Part shown: positions 1 to 8,260 of the stretch, one piece after another
Position numbering within the stretch: the first letter of the stretch is position 1
Layout: each line of letters begins with the position of its first letter
Assembly: GCF_048060095.1 (NCBI RefSeq)
Contig: NZ_JBLUOA010000002.1
Span: 186,001 to 250,000 of the forward strand
Reading direction: 5' to 3'
Length of the DNA: 64,000 bases
Origin: JBLUOA01 sp048060095
GTDB lineage: Bacteria; Pseudomonadota; Alphaproteobacteria; Rhodobacterales; Rhodobacteraceae
Notes under the pieces: generated by a model
What the model was told of the DNA's origin: nothing
The model's input: only the letters and a program-made list of their open reading frames with translations
Databases searched by the model: none
Made by a program: the position numbers and the translations under genes

Positions 1-183
1 GTGGTTGAACACCATGATCGCCACCATTGAGACGTCTTGATGACCAAGGCTGCAAAGCCAGTCAGAAAGCATGACTGCAGCGCATACGCTGCTCTCTGGT
101 TCCCCAAATGTAGATCCGTCGGCGTCCAGCTGGACAACGCTCCGGCTCTTGAGCATTGGCCCCGACACCATGAGGACCACATC

Positions 184-375
184 ATGACATCGAAAACTGA
201 AAATCTTCCCCTCCTGCTAAACGTGCAGCAAGTCGCGGCATTGCTTGGCTGCCACAAGAACACGATCTGGAATCGTGTTCGCACTGGGTCCATCCCGAGC
301 CCCATCAAATGGGAAGGCAAGACTGTTTGGAAGCTGAAGGAGATCGAGGTCTTCGTCGACCAACTCGCCGCGTAA
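184..375 (+). CDS. AlpA/excisionase-like helix-turn-helix protein
   Basis: A 63-residue protein that is almost entirely one winged helix-turn-helix of the AlpA/MerR-like (HTH_17) type: a 'LLNVQQVAALLGCHKNTIW' segment near residues 10-28, followed by a short wing ending in 'VWKLKEIEVFV'. Such proteins bind DNA as regulators or excision factors of prophages and integrative elements. I chose the ATG at 184 because GAGGACCACATC precedes it; an in-frame ATG at 37 adds a leader that does not look like protein. It lies beside the 3' end of a tRNA-Leu gene, a common integration target, which suggests a mobile-element remnant. No integrase is visible. The DNA here looks less GC-biased than its surroundings. 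Confidence 0.7.
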   Translation: MTSKTENLPLLLNVQQVAALLGCHKNTIWNRVRTGSIPSPIKWEGKTVWKLKEIEVFVDQLAA

Positions 376-450
376 GTGGCATGCCAATTGGCAGGCTGCG
401 CAGCAGCCTGTCGGCTGACGCTTTTCTTTTCAGCATCTTACGAAGAATGA

Positions 451-537
451 TGGTGCGGTCGAGAAGACTCGAACTTCCACGGGTGTTACCCCACAGCGAC
501 CTCAACGCTGCGCGTCTACCAATTCCGCCACGACCGC
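451..537 (-). tRNA. tRNA-Leu (anticodon GAG)
   Basis: On the minus strand the segment folds as a class II tRNA. It has acceptor stem GCGGTCG/CGACCGC, a D-arm with GGCGGAATTGGTAGACGC, anticodon stem CAGCG/CGCTG around loop TTGAGGT (GAG), a long variable arm, the T-arm GTTCGAGTC, and an encoded discriminator A plus CCA at 451-454. The long variable arm and GAG anticodon identify leucine. Its 3' end faces the AlpA-like gene. Confidence 0.95.
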
Positions 538-559
538 ACGTGATCAGGTAGGCTCGCGC

Positions 560-588
560 CGTATAGCAATGGGTTTGGGGGATGTGAA
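560..588 (-). promoter_or_regulatory. Probable sigma-70 promoter of tRNA-Leu
   Basis: On the minus strand, TTCACA (583-588) is separated by exactly 17 bases from TATACG (560-565). A transcript would start about 15 bases before the tRNA 5' end at 537. Spacing and hexamers fit a housekeeping promoter. Confidence 0.55.
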
Positions 589-634
589 GAGGGTTTTTTT
601 TCCCCGAAATCGCAATTCGCGTTCGGCGGGGTGG

Positions 635-658
635 TCGGGGGGCGTTTTGGCCCCCCGA
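635..658. terminator. Strong hairpin after the PG-binding-domain gene
   Basis: Perfect 9-bp stem TCGGGGGGC / GCCCCCCGA around loop GTTTTG, placed 7 bases beyond the stop of the minus-strand gene ending at 665. There is no U-tract directly after it, so it is a likely transcript 3' end or stability hairpin rather than a textbook intrinsic terminator. Confidence 0.45.
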
Positions 659-664
659 TCCGCT

Positions 665-2029
665 TTATTGATCGACAGAGAATGTCGGCAGCGTCGTCAC
701 CGGTTGCACCGCTTCGGGCGACGGAATCGCCGCTTGATCGCCCTGCCCGTTCATCTGAAACGCAGCTTTGCGGATCAGCGATGTGCGGTCCGGGTTGCCC
801 GGCGCGAACACCGATGTTCCGCCGTTTTCCAGCGCGTCAAATCCGACCTGATACCAGGCCAGCGCCAGATCCGGGCGGGTCGATGTGCCGAAGCCTTGGG
901 TCAGGTGATGGCCCATCAATTCGCCGTAAGCCTGTTCGCCAAGCACCGTCAGCAAAAGGGCCGATCCCAGCGTGACATCCATATTATCCGTGCGATAGCC
1001 GACGGACAGGCAGATCTTCGCGGTGCCGGATAGCTGCGCCGGCGACATGCCGGTCGACAGGATAAAGCCGCTGACGTCCTGCATGACCTCGGTATGCGGT
1101 TTCAGCGACAGCGCCGCGACGTGGTCTTTCATCGCCGGGCCGAACGCTTCGCATTGGGTGGCGATGTCAGCGCTGGTCGCGCCCTGGACGTTTGAGGCGA
1201 GCTGTTCGCCTTCGGCAATCGCGTAGGTGCGTGCAAGGCAGAACTGTTCGTTCAACGCGAAAGACGGGTCGGACATCGACGCCTCTGTCACGAATCCGCC
1301 ATTGCTGTTGGTCAGCAGGCTGACCTGATTGCAATGCGAGGCGAGCGACACCTGCGCGCTGTCCCCGGCAAGGAAGTTCGGCAGTGCGGCGAACGTGGTC
1401 GCGCTGTCATCCGTCGCGACTGCGTCACCGCCTTCCGGGTCGGCTTTCAGCGCGAGCACGCCCTCTTCAGATCCTTCCGGGTCGCCATTCGGCAGCACTT
1501 TGCCGCCCTGAACCGGCGCGGTTGCGGTCGTAATGCCCGCAGCCTCATCCCGATAAAGATGCAGCAAACCACGCGAACCGTTCGGGTTTGATGCTATTTG
1601 CTGCGACGTCGTTATCCCGCCGGAAATGGCGCGATGATAGCTTCCGACAAGGAATTGACGCTCATACTCCGTCAACTGCCCGGTCGCGGGATAGCCCATG
1701 AAAACCTGATAATTCGACGCAGCCGCACGGGTCCGACGACCAAACACGCCGTCGGGCGAACCAGCCGGGAAGCCAAAGTAATTGAGCGATGTTTGCACTT
1801 CGCGATTTTGCTGCCGCTGGGCGGAACTGACGCGCGGCGCGGTGCGGCGCACGGTCGTCCGGCGATTCTGCTGTGCGCGGTTGCGGTTGCCTTCGTTCAC
1901 GATGGCGCCGCCAATGATCCCGCCGATGATGCCGCCGACGATATCGCCGCCATCAGCCGCGACGCGACCCGCCGGTGTCACGGCCAGTGTTGCGGCGATG
2001 CATGTCATTACAATCTGCTTTGAAAACAT
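665..2029 (-). CDS. Secreted protein with peptidoglycan-binding domain
   Basis: A 454-residue protein with an N-terminal signal peptide (about residues 1-25), then a glycine-zipper-like stretch of GG pairs (27-44). A basic Arg/Gln-rich linker leads to a PG_binding_1-type domain at about 74-128 (VQTSLNYFGF...PDGVFGRRTRAA...YQ). The remaining 300 residues have a few cysteines and match no family I recognise. It is probably periplasmic or outer-membrane associated and attached to cell wall. The start is set by GGAGGAGAG just before ATG 2029. The PG-binding module resembles the one in the secreted protein at 30840-32582. Function beyond wall binding is unknown. Confidence 0.75.
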   Translation of the reverse strand: MFSKQIVMTCIAATLAVTPAGRVAADGGDIVGGIIGGIIGGAIVNEGNRNRAQQNRRTTVRRTAPRVSSAQRQQNREVQTSLNYFGFPAGSPDGVFGRRTRAAASNYQVFMGYPATGQLTEYERQFLVGSYHRAISGGITTSQQIASNPNGSRGLLHLYRDEAAGITTATAPVQGGKVLPNGDPEGSEEGVLALKADPEGGDAVATDDSATTFAALPNFLAGDSAQVSLASHCNQVSLLTNSNGGFVTEASMSDPSFALNEQFCLARTYAIAEGEQLASNVQGATSADIATQCEAFGPAMKDHVAALSLKPHTEVMQDVSGFILSTGMSPAQLSGTAKICLSVGYRTDNMDVTLGSALLLTVLGEQAYGELMGHHLTQGFGTSTRPDLALAWYQVGFDALENGGTSVFAPGNPDRTSLIRKAAFQMNGQGDQAAIPSPEAVQPVTTLPTFSVDQ

Positions 2030-2156
2030 CTCTCTCCTCCGATAATACCCTTAAATGCAATCGCCTGATCTTAGCACAGCTATTGCGGTTTCACGTTAAA
2101 AAAGTCTTTCCTGAACACTATATCAGAAGACTCTACGGCCAATTTTCGGGGGCGCA

Positions 2157-2819
2157 ATGGTGGAATGGATTACCTCTGACGGGCTCACCCCCTATGAGGA
2201 CGCGGTCGCAAAGATGGAGTCGCGGGCCGAACGAATCGCCCGTGGCGAGGCGGATGAAGCCGTCTGGCTGGTCGAACATCCGCCGCTTTATACCGCCGGA
2301 ACCAGCGCCAATCCCGCCGATCTGACCGACCCGGATCGCTTTCCGGTATTTCCGACGAAACGCGGCGGGCAATACACCTATCACGGCCCCGGACAGCGGG
2401 TTGCCTATGCGATGCTGAACGTCGGTGCGCGCGGGCGCGATGTGCGGAAATTCGTGAACCAGCTTGAGGAATGGGTGATCGCCACCCTTGCCGAGTTCAA
2501 CGTCACCGGCGAACGGCGGCTGGGCCGCGTCGGTGTTTGGGTCGTCCGTCACGACAAACCCCTGACCGCGGCCGGAGAGCCGCCCGAAGACAAGATCGCC
2601 GCGATCGGCGTGCGCCTGCGCAAATGGGTCAGCTTTCACGGGGTGTCGATCAACGTCGATCCCGACCTTAGCCATTTCGACGGAATCGTGCCCTGCGGCA
2701 TCCGCGAACACGGTGTGACCAGCCTCGTCGACCTGGGCCTGCCGGTGACGATGGCCGATGTCGATGTCGCGCTGATGCGCTGCTTTGACCGGGTGTTCGC
2801 CGCCGAACAGGACGCCTAG
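2157..2819 (+). CDS. lipB: Octanoyltransferase LipB
   Basis: A 220-residue lipoyl(octanoyl) transferase that moves octanoyl from acyl carrier protein to lipoyl domains, the first step of protein lipoylation in the cytoplasm. The family signature [12 protein letters not shown] lies at 69-80. The catalytic pair is visible: Lys146 in 'KIAAIGVR' and Cys180 in 'VPCGI', matching Lys135 and Cys169 of the E. coli enzyme. Length is normal for the family. It appears monocistronic and divergent from the preceding gene. Identification is secure from motifs alone. Confidence 0.96.
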   Translation: MVEWITSDGLTPYEDAVAKMESRAERIARGEADEAVWLVEHPPLYTAGTSANPADLTDPDRFPVFPTKRGGQYTYHGPGQRVAYAMLNVGARGRDVRKFVNQLEEWVIATLAEFNVTGERRLGRVGVWVVRHDKPLTAAGEPPEDKIAAIGVRLRKWVSFHGVSINVDPDLSHFDGIVPCGIREHGVTSLVDLGLPVTMADVDVALMRCFDRVFAAEQDA

Positions 2820-2906
2820 CGCGCCCTGCGACATCGCCTACCCTTTAACCTCCCCCGAGAATCGTGGCAGGCTTTACCACCTAAAGTCACAACTCACGAG
2901 GTTCCC

Positions 2907-3392
2907 ATGAAGACCGTAGCCATGATTGCCGCACTCGCCGCATCCACAGCCGCGTTGCCCGCCTTTGCCGAAGGCGACCCCGCAGAAGGCGAAGACGGCT
3001 TCAAACGCTGTAAGTCGTGCCACATGGTCGTCGACGGCGACAACGAAATCCTCAAGGGCGGCCGCACCGGCCCGAACCTGTTTGGCATTGTTGGCCGTCA
3101 GGCCGGCACCGTCGAAGATTTCAACTACGGCGATGATCTTGTTGCCGCAGGCGAAGCGGGCCTTGTCTGGGACGAAGAAAATCTTGTCGCCTACATGACC
3201 GACCCGACCGCCTTCCTGCGTGAATTCCTTGAAGACGACAGTGCGCGGTCGAAAATGACCTTCAAACTGCGCAATGGCGGCGAAGACATCGTGGCGTTCC
3301 TTGCCTCTGTCGCGCCTGACGCTGGCGAAGGCATGGAAGAGGGTGCCGAAGAAGAGGGCGAAGAAGCGGAAAGCACCGAAACATCCAATTGA
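2907..3392 (+). CDS. cycA: Class I cytochrome c (c550/c2 type) with acidic tail
   Basis: A 161-residue periplasmic electron carrier. The signal peptide ends near AFA (19-21); the haem motif is Cys35-Lys-Ser-Cys38-His39, and Met117 in 'SKMTF' is the likely sixth ligand. The fold covers about 22-138. It is followed by a 23-residue tail with ten glutamates, absent from classical c550. In Paracoccus denitrificans the c550 gene cycA also lies just upstream of an aa3 subunit I gene, so the likely job is to feed electrons from the bc1 complex to the oxidase encoded next. The gene symbol is by analogy; c2 naming is equally possible. Confidence 0.88.
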   Translation: MKTVAMIAALAASTAALPAFAEGDPAEGEDGFKRCKSCHMVVDGDNEILKGGRTGPNLFGIVGRQAGTVEDFNYGDDLVAAGEAGLVWDEENLVAYMTDPTAFLREFLEDDSARSKMTFKLRNGGEDIVAFLASVAPDAGEGMEEGAEEEGEEAESTETSN

Positions 3393-3428
3393 CGCCCATG
3401 CTCGTATAAAGAACGACAAAAAAACGCG

Positions 3429-3460
3429 CCCCGCGGCACTTAGGAACATTGCCCGCGGGG
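3429..3460. terminator. Hairpin between cytochrome c and ctaD
   Basis: An 8-bp GC-only stem CCCCGCGG / CCGCGGGG with a 16-base loop lies after the cytochrome c gene. On the plus strand no U-tract follows; an A-run precedes it. It may end or attenuate the cytochrome c transcript before ctaD. Weak evidence. Confidence 0.3.
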
Positions 3461-3538
3461 AACAACCGTTCTAATACAGGGTCGGAACGTGCCGCAGAGT
3501 CTGCTCTGCGCCTTAATTTTGGGAACTGGGAGGCAGAT

Positions 3539-5209
3539 ATGGCCGACGCAGCCATTCATGGCCACGAACATCACGACGAACGCAGCTTCTTCACCCGCTG
3601 GTTCATGTCAACGAACCACAAGGATATCGGTATCCTTTACCTCTTCACCGCAGCGGCGGTTGGCCTGATCTCGGTCATCTTCACCGTTTACATGCGGATG
3701 GAGCTGATGGAACCCGGCGTTCAGTATATGTGCCTTGAAGGCGCACGGATGATCGCCTCTGACGCGGTCTGCACCCCGAACGGACACCTTTGGAACGTGA
3801 TGATTACCTATCACGGCGTCCTGATGATGTTCTTCGTGGTGATTCCGGCGCTGTTTGGCGGCTTCGGCAACTACTTCATGCCGCTCCAAATCGGTGCGCC
3901 GGATATGGCGTTCCCGCGGATGAACAACCTTAGTTTCTGGATGTTTGTAACCGGTGTGGCGCTTGGCGTTGCGTCGCTGCTGTCTCCGGGTGGCAACGAT
4001 CAGCTTGGCTCTGGCGTGGGCTGGGTGCTCTATCCGCCGCTGTCGACGACCGAAGGCGGCTATTCGATGGACCTTGCGATCTTCGCGGTTCACGTGTCCG
4101 GTGCCTCGTCGATCCTTGGCGCGATCAACATGATTACGACCTTCCTCAATATGCGTGCCCCGGGCATGACGCTGTTCAAGGTGCCGCTGTTTAGCTGGTC
4201 AATCTTCATCACCGCATGGATGATCCTGCTGGCGCTGCCTGTGCTTGCAGGCGCAATCACCATGCTGCTGACCGACCGAAACTTCGGCACGACGTTCTTC
4301 GATCCGTCCGGCGGCGGCGATCCAATCCTCTACCAGCACATCCTCTGGTTCTTCGGCCACCCCGAGGTTTACATCATCATCCTGCCGGGCTTTGGCATCA
4401 TCAGCCACGTCATCGCCACGTTCAGCCGCAAGCCCGTGTTCGGCTACCTGCCGATGGTCTGGGCGCTGATCGCGATTGGCGCACTCGGCTTCGTTGTCTG
4501 GGCGCACCACATGTATACCGTGGGGATGAGCCTGACGCAGCAGTCCTACTTCATGCTCGCAACGATGGTCATTGCGGTGCCAACGGGGGTCAAGATCTTC
4601 AGTTGGATCGCGACGATGTGGGGCGGTTCGATTGAGTTCAAGACGCCGATGCTGTTCGCCTTCGGCTTCCTGTTCCTGTTCACCGTCGGCGGTGTCACGG
4701 GCGTTGTGCTGGCGCAAGCCGGCGTCGATCGGGCCTATCACGATACCTACTACGTCGTGGCCCACTTCCACTATGTGATGAGCCTTGGGGCCGTCTTCGC
4801 GATCTTTGCCGGGATGTATTACTGGTTCGCCAAGATGTCCGGCCGCCAGTATCCGGAATGGGCGGGCAAGCTGCACTTCTGGATGTTCTTCATCGGCGCG
4901 AACCTGACCTTCTTCCCGCAACACTTCCTGGGTCGCCAAGGTATGCCGCGTCGCTACATCGACTACCCCGAAGCGTTCGCCTACTGGAACGTCTGGTCCT
5001 CCTACGGCGCATTCCTGTCCTTTGCCTCGTTCCTGCTGTTCATCGGCATCGTGTTCTACACACTCTTCGCCGGGAAACGCGTGACCGAGAATAACTACTG
5101 GAACGAATACGCCGACACGCTGGAATGGACCCTTCCGACCCCGCCGCCCGAACACACGTTCGAGCAGCTTCCGAAGCAAGAAGACTGGGACAAGGGCCAC
5201 GCGCACTAA
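3539..5209 (+). CDS. ctaD: aa3-type cytochrome c oxidase subunit I
   Basis: A 556-residue, 12-helix haem-copper oxidase subunit that reduces oxygen and pumps protons in the inner membrane. All metal ligands are present: His92 (haem a), His274 with crosslinking Tyr278 in GHPEVY, His323-His324 (CuB), His409 (haem a3) and His411 (haem a) in 'YYVVAHFHY'. The D-channel Asp122 and K-channel Lys352 are also in place. ATG 3539 follows GGGAGG and gives the expected short N-terminus; an earlier in-frame ATG at 3449 adds an unlikely leader. Subunits II and III and the assembly factors are not in this window, as is usual for the Paracoccus-type split arrangement. Confidence 0.97.
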   Translation: MADAAIHGHEHHDERSFFTRWFMSTNHKDIGILYLFTAAAVGLISVIFTVYMRMELMEPGVQYMCLEGARMIASDAVCTPNGHLWNVMITYHGVLMMFFVVIPALFGGFGNYFMPLQIGAPDMAFPRMNNLSFWMFVTGVALGVASLLSPGGNDQLGSGVGWVLYPPLSTTEGGYSMDLAIFAVHVSGASSILGAINMITTFLNMRAPGMTLFKVPLFSWSIFITAWMILLALPVLAGAITMLLTDRNFGTTFFDPSGGGDPILYQHILWFFGHPEVYIIILPGFGIISHVIATFSRKPVFGYLPMVWALIAIGALGFVVWAHHMYTVGMSLTQQSYFMLATMVIAVPTGVKIFSWIATMWGGSIEFKTPMLFAFGFLFLFTVGGVTGVVLAQAGVDRAYHDTYYVVAHFHYVMSLGAVFAIFAGMYYWFAKMSGRQYPEWAGKLHFWMFFIGANLTFFPQHFLGRQGMPRRYIDYPEAFAYWNVWSSYGAFLSFASFLLFIGIVFYTLFAGKRVTENNYWNEYADTLEWTLPTPPPEHTFEQLPKQEDWDKGHAH

Positions 5210-5229
5210 GTCGAAAGATCAAACACCAA

Positions 5230-5264
5230 AAACGGGGTCCGGGCACAAAACCCGGACCCCGTTT
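5230..5264 (+). terminator. Intrinsic terminator of ctaD
   Basis: A perfect 14-bp inverted repeat AAACGGGGTCCGGG / CCCGGACCCCGTTT with loop CACAAAA, starting 20 bases after the ctaD stop and ending in GTTTGCTTTC. It should end ctaD transcription and so separates ctaD from the small paralogue that follows. Confidence 0.85.
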
Positions 5265-5284
5265 GCTTTCACGGATCACGCCTG

Positions 5285-5836
5285 ATGCTGTATGCGCTTC
5301 TTCCCGTCGCCCTGCTGATCATCGTCCCGCTGGCGGAGCAGTTGCGCCGCGCCCGTCCCTTCATGCTGTTCGCGCTTGTCGCGGCGGTCTATGTGGTCCT
5401 CGCCGGGCTGACCGTGGCGATCTTCCGAACCCCTGCGCTGTTGGATTGGGTCACGCAGCCCGTGACCTCAGACCGCACGTATCACGATACCTATTACGTC
5501 GTCAGCCACGCCAACTTCACCCTGTCACTCGCCCTGATATTCGCCGTCATCGCCCTGATCACGTGGGGTCAAACTAAGGCGCACGCGCTTTATTACACAC
5601 GCCTGACGACGTTCGCCTTCTGGGGGCTGCACCTTAGCATCCTCGGCACCGCCATCGCCCCGGTTGTCCTGCAAACAAACATGCCCCGTCGCTACGCAGA
5701 TTACCAAGAGGTGTTCGATGGTCTGAACCGGATCACTAGCCTGCTTAGCTTCGCGGCGTTCCTGTTCCTCTGCATGCTCGCGGTTCTGCTGCTTTTGTCC
5801 ATCGTCCGCAGGATCAGCAAGCGGTCCCACGATTAG
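5285..5836 (+). CDS. Mini cytochrome-oxidase-subunit-I-like membrane protein
   Basis: A 183-residue protein with about four membrane helices that aligns by eye with the last third of the CtaD encoded just upstream. '[10 protein letters not shown]' (66-75) matches CtaD 400-409, 'MPRRYADY' (133-140) matches 'MPRRYIDY' (469-476), and the helix following each also matches. It therefore corresponds to helices IX-XII of subunit I. The His at the haem a3 ligand position is kept (His75), but the haem a ligand is replaced by Asn77; all ligands from earlier helices are missing. It cannot be an oxidase by itself. It begins 76 bases past ctaD, behind ctaD's terminator, and sits 2 bases before the DUF2244 gene. 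A role in oxidase assembly or as an accessory subunit is inference. Confidence 0.8.
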   Translation: MLYALLPVALLIIVPLAEQLRRARPFMLFALVAAVYVVLAGLTVAIFRTPALLDWVTQPVTSDRTYHDTYYVVSHANFTLSLALIFAVIALITWGQTKAHALYYTRLTTFAFWGLHLSILGTAIAPVVLQTNMPRRYADYQEVFDGLNRITSLLSFAAFLFLCMLAVLLLLSIVRRISKRSHD

Positions 5837-5838
5837 CC

Positions 5839-6330
5839 ATGCCCTACGAATGGACCACCACCGACGACAGAACAGAGGTGCTGAGCCTCTGGCCCTACCG
5901 CTCTCTTCCGAAACGGGGATTCGTGGTGTTCATCGGGATAACCGCCGGGCTTCTCGCCCTGCCGCTTTTGCCGCTGCTTGGAACGCAACTCTGGTGGGGT
6001 CTGCTGCCCTTCATGATCGGGGCCGTCGCGCTGATCTGGTATTTCCTGAACCGCAGCTACCGCGATGGCGAGGTGTTGGAAACCCTCACCCTGACGGCCG
6101 ATGAAATCTTCCTGTTCCACACCGACAGCCGGGGGCGGATGCAGGACTGGTCGGAAAATCCCTACTGGGTCCGCGTGACGCTGCACCCGACGGGCGGCCC
6201 GGTGCCGAACTACCTGACCCTGAAGGGCAAGGGGCGCGAGGTCGAACTCGGCGCGTTCCTGACCGAAGACGAACGCGCCGCCTTGCGTGACGACCTCACG
6301 GACCGCCTGCGCCGCGTTACTGCGCGTTAG
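5839..6330 (+). CDS. DUF2244 integral membrane protein
   Basis: A 163-residue protein of the DUF2244 family, common near aa3 oxidase genes in alphaproteobacteria and of unknown function. Two adjacent hydrophobic helices (about residues 30-75) are followed by a soluble beta-rich domain with 'RDGEVLETLTL' and the family-like 'WVRVTL'. It is translationally linked to the preceding mini subunit-I gene (2-base gap). It overlaps the convergent DUF3008 gene by 4 bases. Proximity suggests a link to oxidase biogenesis, but the sequence does not prove it. Confidence 0.8.
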   Translation: MPYEWTTTDDRTEVLSLWPYRSLPKRGFVVFIGITAGLLALPLLPLLGTQLWWGLLPFMIGAVALIWYFLNRSYRDGEVLETLTLTADEIFLFHTDSRGRMQDWSENPYWVRVTLHPTGGPVPNYLTLKGKGREVELGAFLTEDERAALRDDLTDRLRRVTAR

Positions 6331-6512
6331 CGGCGCTCCTGCACTGGCAAACCGTCGTGCGAAACCAAGGCCATCTCCCTCAGTTCCCCTTCGGTCAACC
6401 ACTCATACATATCTTTCGAGGCACCCCGCAGATCACCGACCCTGATGTCCCCCCGTTTTGCCGACAAGGCAGCCCCCGCCGCACACTGCCGAACTACCGA
6501 TTCTGCGCGCAT
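6327..6512 (-). CDS. DUF3008 family small protein
   Basis: A 61-residue basic protein of the DUF3008 type, recognisable by the 'QCAAGAALSAKRG' and 'LRGASKDMYEWLTEGELREMA' pattern typical of this small family of unknown function. The start at ATG 6512 is chosen for the strong AAGGAGACC before it; an upstream ATG at 6560 gives an unrelated leader. It overlaps the convergent DUF2244 stop by 4 bases. Confidence 0.75.
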   Translation of the reverse strand: MRAESVVRQCAAGAALSAKRGDIRVGDLRGASKDMYEWLTEGELREMALVSHDGLPVQERR

Positions 6513-6600
6513 AATGGTCTCCTTTCGCTTGATGCAATAAAGCGGAACGCATGAGGGCAAAAGTGGTTCCCAAAAAATTGAAAGCGACCGCCAACGCCAT

Positions 6601-7056
6601 TCACTCCACCTCCGCGAACGCCTCCATCAAGCCGATAAACTCCTCCATCGACGGAAACCCCGCGAACCCGTGCGGTGCAGGCGTTTCAGCCCAAGCTAGC
6701 TTCTCATCGGTCATGGTTTCGATGAACGGCGAAAACCAGTTTCGGTCGTCAAACAGGGTTGGGCGGACGTTGACGAACGCATCCAAACCAGTGATCCGGG
6801 TGAACATCCAAGTCATACACTCCGGGCAGAAGTAGTGGCTGAGGTCCGGGCCTTTCAGGCCGCCAACAACTGGGGCGCCTTGCGTCACTGAGAGTGCATC
6901 CACCGGGAAGGTCGCCGTCAGGGAATAGGCGCTACTGCTCATGCTCTGGCACCCGGTGCAGTGGCAGGCCGCAGTCATCACCGGAGGCGCAGTGACTTCA
7001 ACAGTGACCTGCCCGCATCGGCACGCACCGCTCAGGGGGAATTTCGATGGTTTCAT
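6601..7056 (-). CDS. GFA family zinc protein (Mss4-like fold)
   Basis: A 151-residue member of the glutathione-dependent formaldehyde-activating (GFA) family. Zinc-binding cysteines are seen at 12 and 14 (CRC), 31, 33 and 36 (CHCTGC), and 77 and 80 (CPEC). The family founder condenses formaldehyde with glutathione, but most members have no proven activity, so only the fold and metal sites can be claimed. ATG 7056 is preceded by GAGGAGCCC. The 232 bases upstream, to the next gene, show nothing recognisable. Confidence 0.85.
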   Translation of the reverse strand: MKPSKFPLSGACRCGQVTVEVTAPPVMTAACHCTGCQSMSSSAYSLTATFPVDALSVTQGAPVVGGLKGPDLSHYFCPECMTWMFTRITGLDAFVNVRPTLFDDRNWFSPFIETMTDEKLAWAETPAPHGFAGFPSMEEFIGLMEAFAEVE

Positions 7057-7288
7057 GCCGTGGGCTCCTCTCAAAAATTACGCCGTGACGCTTAGGCAGA
7101 CCTACCCCAACCCAGGCGCTACCGCAATTTTCACCGGCGCGGACGAAACCCATCCGCGCCCGCCGCCCTCTGCTGTGCTTTTGATTCTGCGGGCATGGAA
7201 CCCTCCTTTTTCGCTTCGGTTACGCAAAGGGAACGCTGGCGGTTTGGTGGGGGTTCCGGGGGGTAGTTACAACAGTTGTATTGAATAG

Positions 7289-7669
7289 CTACAATCTCGG
7301 GACGGAGGTGATTACACCACGCAATACCACGTCACCGTCGACCTCAATGGTGCACGCTCCCTCAATACGCTCGCCGGGGTTGTTTCCTCTCCGTTCTAAG
7401 AAAGCCCTAGCCTCTTCCTCGTTCGGAAGAGTGCAAATCGACCAAGCATCAGTGAGGTAGAACGGGACCTCCGATGGAAACCCCAAATATCGTCGCGATG
7501 ATCGTTCGTCGGGAACATCGACCAAGATTGCCCGCATCCCGTTCTCAAACGACAACGAAAATGCACCCTCAGGCATCTCGGGCCTCTTATGCAGACCCAA
7601 GCGATAATAGTCGTAGATCGCGTAACCAACGCCGACCACAATCAGAAATCCGACTATTCGCTTCCACAC
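7289..7669 (-). CDS. Membrane-anchored protein of unknown function
   Basis: A protein of about 126 residues with one N-terminal membrane helix (VGFLIVVGVGYAIYDYY) and an exported or soluble domain containing two cysteines. I do not recognise the family. The likely start is GTG 7669, because GAAGGG sits 7 bases before it; a TTG at 7684 is an alternative. The start is therefore uncertain by five residues. Codon use is less GC-biased than in neighbouring genes. Just upstream on the same strand is an open frame of about 31 codons ending at 7681 that could be a leader peptide, but nothing supports it beyond position. The 192 bases from here to 7861 hold no clear gene. Confidence 0.6.
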   Translation of the reverse strand: MWKRIVGFLIVVGVGYAIYDYYRLGLHKRPEMPEGAFSLSFENGMRAILVDVPDERSSRRYLGFPSEVPFYLTDAWSICTLPNEEEARAFLERRGNNPGERIEGACTIEVDGDVVLRGVITSVPRL

Positions 7670-7861
7670 ATCACTACCCTTCAACCGTTACTGTTTTCTT
7701 TCACAGCAATAGTGGGCTTGCAATCGGGAGGGAGACGTTCGCCAACCATTTTTTCAGTAGGCATAGAGCGGCACATATCACGAATAGGCGGGAGCTTTGA
7801 AACCCATCCAGCCCCGCCCGCGTTACCCCCACATGGCCAACACAGCAAAGGAGGGCGCCTG

Positions 7862-8203
7862 ATGGACGAAGAAATCCTCTGGGACAATGAACAGAGCTTC
7901 TGGCTCGACGGGCCGGACTTTTTCCGCGCGAATATGACCAAGGACGCCCGGATGGTGTTTCCCGACCCGGTCGGCATTCTGAAGGGCGACGAAATTCTCC
8001 AAGGGTTGGAAGGCGCGCCGCGCTGGGCCTCGGTTTCGTTTGATGAAAAATCCCTGTCGCAGACCGCGACGACCGCGGTTCTGACCTACAAGGCAACCGG
8101 AGAGCGGGACGGCGATGATCCCTATGCGGCGCTTTGCTGTTCAACCTATGTGAAGGCGTCGGGCGATTGGAAACTCCTCGCCCATCAGCAAACACCGGTC
8201 TAG
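7862..8203 (+). CDS. SnoaL/NTF2-like protein
   Basis: A 113-residue protein with the layout of the NTF2-like/DUF4440 superfamily: an N-terminal helix with 'EEILWDNEQSFWLDG', a central 'MVFPDPVGILKGDEIL', and C-terminal strands ending 'WKLLAHQQTPV'. Such domains are small cone-shaped enzymes or ligand-binding proteins; no catalytic residues can be named here. ATG 7862 follows AAAGGAGGGCGCCTG, an unusually strong ribosome-binding site. Monocistronic by appearance. Confidence 0.75.
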   Translation: MDEEILWDNEQSFWLDGPDFFRANMTKDARMVFPDPVGILKGDEILQGLEGAPRWASVSFDEKSLSQTATTAVLTYKATGERDGDDPYAALCCSTYVKASGDWKLLAHQQTPV

Positions 8204-8260
8204 GCCGCTTCCCGCAAGTTCCGGGTCGCCCCGACCGAGGCGCTCGCCTATCGTCGGAGC

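Noticed and set aside
7681..7780. Short minus-strand open frame (about 31 codons) before the 7289-7669 gene
   Set aside because: Position could suggest a leader peptide, but there is no good ribosome-binding site and no recognisable sequence.
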